Of a stretch of 5,786 nucleotides of DNA, positions 3,887 through 5,786 are shown piece by piece (within the stretch, counting starts at the first letter, position 1; each line of letters begins with the position of its first letter). Source of the stretch: Burkholderiales bacterium (GTDB taxonomy: Bacteria > Pseudomonadota > Gammaproteobacteria > Burkholderiales > Burkholderiaceae_C); NCBI GenBank assembly GCA_011391855.1, contig JAABPT010000129.1:1-5786 (forward strand), in the 5' to 3' direction. The notes beneath the pieces are model-generated. The model was given only the letters and a program-made list of their open reading frames with translations, made no database searches and was not told the DNA's origin. The translations under genes were made by a program, and so were the position numbers.

Positions 3887-5326
3887 ATGCCGATTCCCAC
3901 CGAACTTGAAGCCCAGGCAGCTGAGGCGAGCCTGTTTGATGAGTTGCCCTTGCCCAGCGCGGAGCAGGTGCAGCAGGCACAGGCCAAGGCGGCGGCCCAG
4001 CGCGGCCACGGCACGCCGCGGCTGCTGGAGCCCAACCGGCGGCAGATCGAGATGCGCGCCTCGGACCTGGAATCGCTGCTGGTGGCGGATCACCGCGCCC
4101 GGCTGGTCTGGGGCTATGTCTTGCGCCAGGACCTGGGCAAGTTGTTCGACGCCGTCAAGGCGCGTGGCAGCAACGCCGGGCGCGCCGCCATCGACCCGCG
4201 CATCCTGTTCGCGCTGTGGCTGTACGCCACGCTGGAAGGCATAGGCAGTGGCCGCGAGGTGGCGCGGCTGAGCCAGGAGCACGACGCGTATCGCTGGATC
4301 TGCGGCGGCGTGTCGGTCAACTACCACGCGCTGAACGACTTCCGCAGCGCCAATGAAGCGCTGATGGACGAACTGCTCACCGACAACGTCGCTGCGCTGG
4401 CGGCTGCCGGTGCCATCAGCCTGGAGCGGGTGGCACAAGACGGCATGCGCGTGCGGGCCGATGCCGGCGCTGCCTCTTTCCGCCGCAAGGCCAGCCTGCA
4501 GGAACACCTGAGCGAGGCCGGCGAACTGGTTCGCACCCTCAAGGAGCAGGCCAAGAGCGACCCCGGCCAGGCCAAGCGGCGAGAACAAGCCGCCAAGCTG
4601 CGCGCGGCCGAGGAACGCGAAGAACGCATCCGCCGGGCGCTGGAGCAACTGCCCGAAGTGGCCGCGGCCAAGAAGCGCAAAGGCGGCAAGGAAGAAGACG
4701 CCAGGGCCAGCACCACCGACCCCGACGCGCGCGTCATGAAGATGGGCGACGGCGGGTTCCGCCCGGCGGTCAACGTGCAGTTCGCCACGACGTGCAACGA
4801 GCAGGTCATCGTGGGCATGGACGTGGTCAAGGCCGGCAGCGACATGGCGCAACTCGCACCGATGGTCGAACAAGTCGAGCAACGCCTTGGACAGGCTCCC
4901 GGGCAATGGCTGGTCGATGGCGGCTTCCCCTCGCATGAACAGATCGACGCGGCAGCACGCAAGACCACGATCTATGCGCCGGTCCCCGAACCCAAAGCCA
5001 ACAAGGACGAGCCAGGGAAGTCGGCGCAACAAGACAAGCACGAGCCCAAGCCGGGCGATTCGCCGGCGGTGGCCGCGTGGCGCAAGCGCATGGCCAGCGA
5101 GGAAGCCGCCGAGATCTACAAGCAGCGCGCGTCCACGGCCGAATGCGTCAACGCACAGGCGCGCAACCGCGGACTGCTGCGAATGCCGGTGCGCGGGCTG
5201 GCCAAGATCAAGTCCGTCGTGGGGCTGTTCGTGCTGGCGCACAACCTGTTGCGCATGGCGGCGCTGGCACCGCAACTGATCGGATGGGGGACAAGTCCGT
5301 CCGCAGCGGGGGCGAGCGCAGCATGA
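3887..5326 (+). CDS. IS1182-family transposase (DDE)
   Basis: The 479-residue protein is full length for IS1182 transposases. An N-terminal variable part (MPIPTELEAQAAEASLFDEL) is followed by the DUF772-like domain: LFDAVKARGSNAGRAAIDPR at about 86-105, then ILFALWLYATLEGIGSGREV. The RNase H-like catalytic core has its first Asp in VAQDGMRVRAD (D185), the second in WLVDGGFPSHEQID (D344) and the Glu in STAECVNAQARNRGL (E419), followed by RMPVRGLAKIKSV and LAHNLLRMAAL. A long charged helical insert at about 200-255 (KEQAKSDPGQAKRREQ, EEREERIRRALEQL) lies between D1 and D2, as in relatives. I prefer the ATG at 3887; a TTG at 3860 would add nine residues. All catalytic residues and the frame are intact, so it may be active. 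Confidence 0.9.
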   Translation: MPIPTELEAQAAEASLFDELPLPSAEQVQQAQAKAAAQRGHGTPRLLEPNRRQIEMRASDLESLLVADHRARLVWGYVLRQDLGKLFDAVKARGSNAGRAAIDPRILFALWLYATLEGIGSGREVARLSQEHDAYRWICGGVSVNYHALNDFRSANEALMDELLTDNVAALAAAGAISLERVAQDGMRVRADAGAASFRRKASLQEHLSEAGELVRTLKEQAKSDPGQAKRREQAAKLRAAEEREERIRRALEQLPEVAAAKKRKGGKEEDARASTTDPDARVMKMGDGGFRPAVNVQFATTCNEQVIVGMDVVKAGSDMAQLAPMVEQVEQRLGQAPGQWLVDGGFPSHEQIDAAARKTTIYAPVPEPKANKDEPGKSAQQDKHEPKPGDSPAVAAWRKRMASEEAAEIYKQRASTAECVNAQARNRGLLRMPVRGLAKIKSVVGLFVLAHNLLRMAALAPQLIGWGTSPSAAGASAA

Positions 5327-5490
5327 CAGGCATGGAAAGGCCAGAAGTCGCCGCCAAGGCCCATCTGCGCAGGCTGTGCGCGCCTGGAAGCCGCGTCGGC
5401 GAGCAAACCGAGCCGTCTGTCTGCGAGGTCGCAGCCGCCGTCGGCAGGAACACCGCCGCTGGCGAAACCCGAAAAACTCTCAGCCTCTGA
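5323..5490 (+). CDS. Short ORF inside the IS, downstream of the transposase
   Basis: An ATG at 5323 overlaps the transposase stop as ATGA and opens a 55-residue frame (MTGMERPEVAAKAHLRRL at the start, NTAAGETRKTLSL at the end) that stops at 5488-5490, using the right inverted repeat. I recognise no family. It is hydrophilic with two cysteines (Cys-Ala-Pro, Cys-Glu-Val) and no membrane segment. The ATGA overlap would allow translational coupling, but a chance open frame in GC-rich DNA is as likely. It is listed because it fills the gap between transposase and IS end. Confidence 0.3.
   Translation: MTGMERPEVAAKAHLRRLCAPGSRVGEQTEPSVCEVAAAVGRNTAAGETRKTLSL
5471..5489 (-). repeat. IS1182-family right terminal inverted repeat
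   Basis: GAAAAACTCTCAGCCTCTG is the inverted counterpart of 3829-3847, with two mismatches. The sequence outside (ACCTGACTTTGACAG) shows no further pairing apart from one base. Confidence 0.85.
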
Positions 5491-5659
5491 CCTGACTTTG
5501 ACAGTTCCAGGGCATATTGCTCCGGTTCTGACGCGTCGAGGTTGCGTAAGTGGTTGATTTGACGAGCCTTGGCGTCGTCGGTCGGCGGCAGATGCCTAGA
5601 TACACGGATCGGCGCAGACCCCTTGCTTTTTCTTGGCGATGGTGCCTACGCTTGGGCAC
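5491..5659. other. Gap between the IS1182 element and the IS1634-type gene
   Basis: No gene is visible. This stretch must contain the left end of the IS1634-type element, but without its other end I cannot place the inverted repeat. No continuation of the HigA frame can be recognised after the IS. A perfect -35 (TTGACA, 5498-5503) has no fitting -10. Confidence 0.4.
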
Positions 5660-5786
5660 ATGTACCTGCGTGAGTCCAAGCAGCGACGCGCCGACGGCAG
5701 CACGGTGTCGTACCTGCAACTGGCCGAGAACGTGTGGGCTCCCGAGCGGCACCGCTCCGAGACGCGCGTGGTCTACAACTGCGGCC
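5660..5786 (+). CDS. IS1634-family transposase, N-terminal part; runs off the window end
   Basis: The visible 42 residues read MYLRESKQRRADGSTVSYLQ, then LAENVWAPERHRSETRVVYN and CG. The MY(L/I)R.....DG..V.YLQLAEN.W.PE...S...V.YN.G pattern is the standard start of IS1634-type (IS4 superfamily, DDE) transposases. The ATG at 5660 is the family's usual start; the upstream ribosome-binding site is weak (TTGGG). Catalytic residues lie beyond the window, so completeness cannot be judged. Confidence 0.8.
   Translation, partial: MYLRESKQRRADGSTVSYLQLAENVWAPERHRSETRVVYNCG

Larger units (their letters stand above)
3829..5489 (+). mobile_element. IS1182-family insertion sequence, complete
   Basis: The element is bounded by 19-bp imperfect inverted repeats (17 of 19 identical) and is 1661 bp long, a normal size for IS1182-family elements. 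It contains one long transposase gene on the plus strand and a short downstream ORF. Immediate flanks are AGCT on the left (3825-3828) and ACCT on the right (5490-5493), so there is no perfect target-site duplication. Either the ends are a base or two off, or the copy has recombined with another. It interrupts the end of the HigA reading frame. Confidence 0.85.

Noticed and set aside
3815..5275. Long minus-strand open frame of 486 codons opposite the transposase
   Set aside because: The plus-strand frame has all DDE motifs of an IS1182 transposase. The antisense frame is Leu/Arg/His-rich without recognisable domains and is a GC-rich shadow.
5498..5526. Promoter with perfect TTGACA at 5498-5503
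   Set aside because: The hexamer 17 bases downstream is TCCGGT, which is not a -10. The AT-rich CATATT lies only nine bases away.

Overview
This is a GC-rich, densely coded stretch of a proteobacterial chromosome or genomic island. The style of the proteins (a ModA, a DUF3108 exported protein, a DUF4172-type Fic protein, a HI1419/HI1420-type toxin-antitoxin pair, IS1182, IS21 and IS1634 transposases) points to a betaproteobacterium, probably Burkholderiales. That assignment is inference from protein style and not a database result.

Layout. Positions 1-430 (minus strand) hold the 5' part of a Fic-family gene whose first codons are in a different frame from the body, so it looks broken near its start. 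Positions 431-661 have no gene but carry direct repeats, an inverted repeat and a 20-base match to the T-arm region of a tmRNA (ssrA) 3' end, which together look like an old integrase attachment site. Positions 662-1405 (minus) encode ModA, the periplasmic molybdate-binding protein, without modB or modC beside it. A 14-15 bp tandem repeat lies between modA and an upstream same-strand DUF3108 gene (1559-2290). These two intact minus-strand genes look like ordinary chromosome.

From about 2300 rightwards the window is accessory debris and cargo. Positions 2468-2708 carry a truncated IS21-family end (terminus, repeated transposase-binding-like sites, and the first ~19 codons of istA) joined to a short tail of an unknown, perhaps Spy/CpxP-like, protein. 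A possible winged-helix transposase scrap follows at 2710-2814. A strong promoter at 2794-2822 then drives a plus-strand operon: a RelE/HigB-type toxin (2834-3127), its HI1420-type antitoxin overlapping by one base (3127-3456), and a second, HigA-type antitoxin (3473-3838) with no HigB of its own. The HigA reading frame runs into the left terminal inverted repeat of a complete IS1182-family element (3829-5489), which supplies its stop codon. The IS carries one long transposase gene and a 55-codon ORF that overlaps the transposase stop and ends inside the right inverted repeat. The window closes with the first 42 codons of an IS1634-type transposase (5660 to the end).

How the parts relate. The toxin and first antitoxin form a complete type II TA module. 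The extra HigA makes it a one-toxin/two-antitoxin arrangement, either a recruited third component or an orphan left after loss of its own toxin. The high density of broken and intact insertion sequences around the TA locus fits an island edge or IS hotspot. I do not see a clearly novel defence or metabolic system. The most interesting points are the three-gene TA locus with a near-leaderless promoter, the HigA end rewritten by the IS, the tmRNA-like attachment site, and the Fic frameshift at a short repeat.
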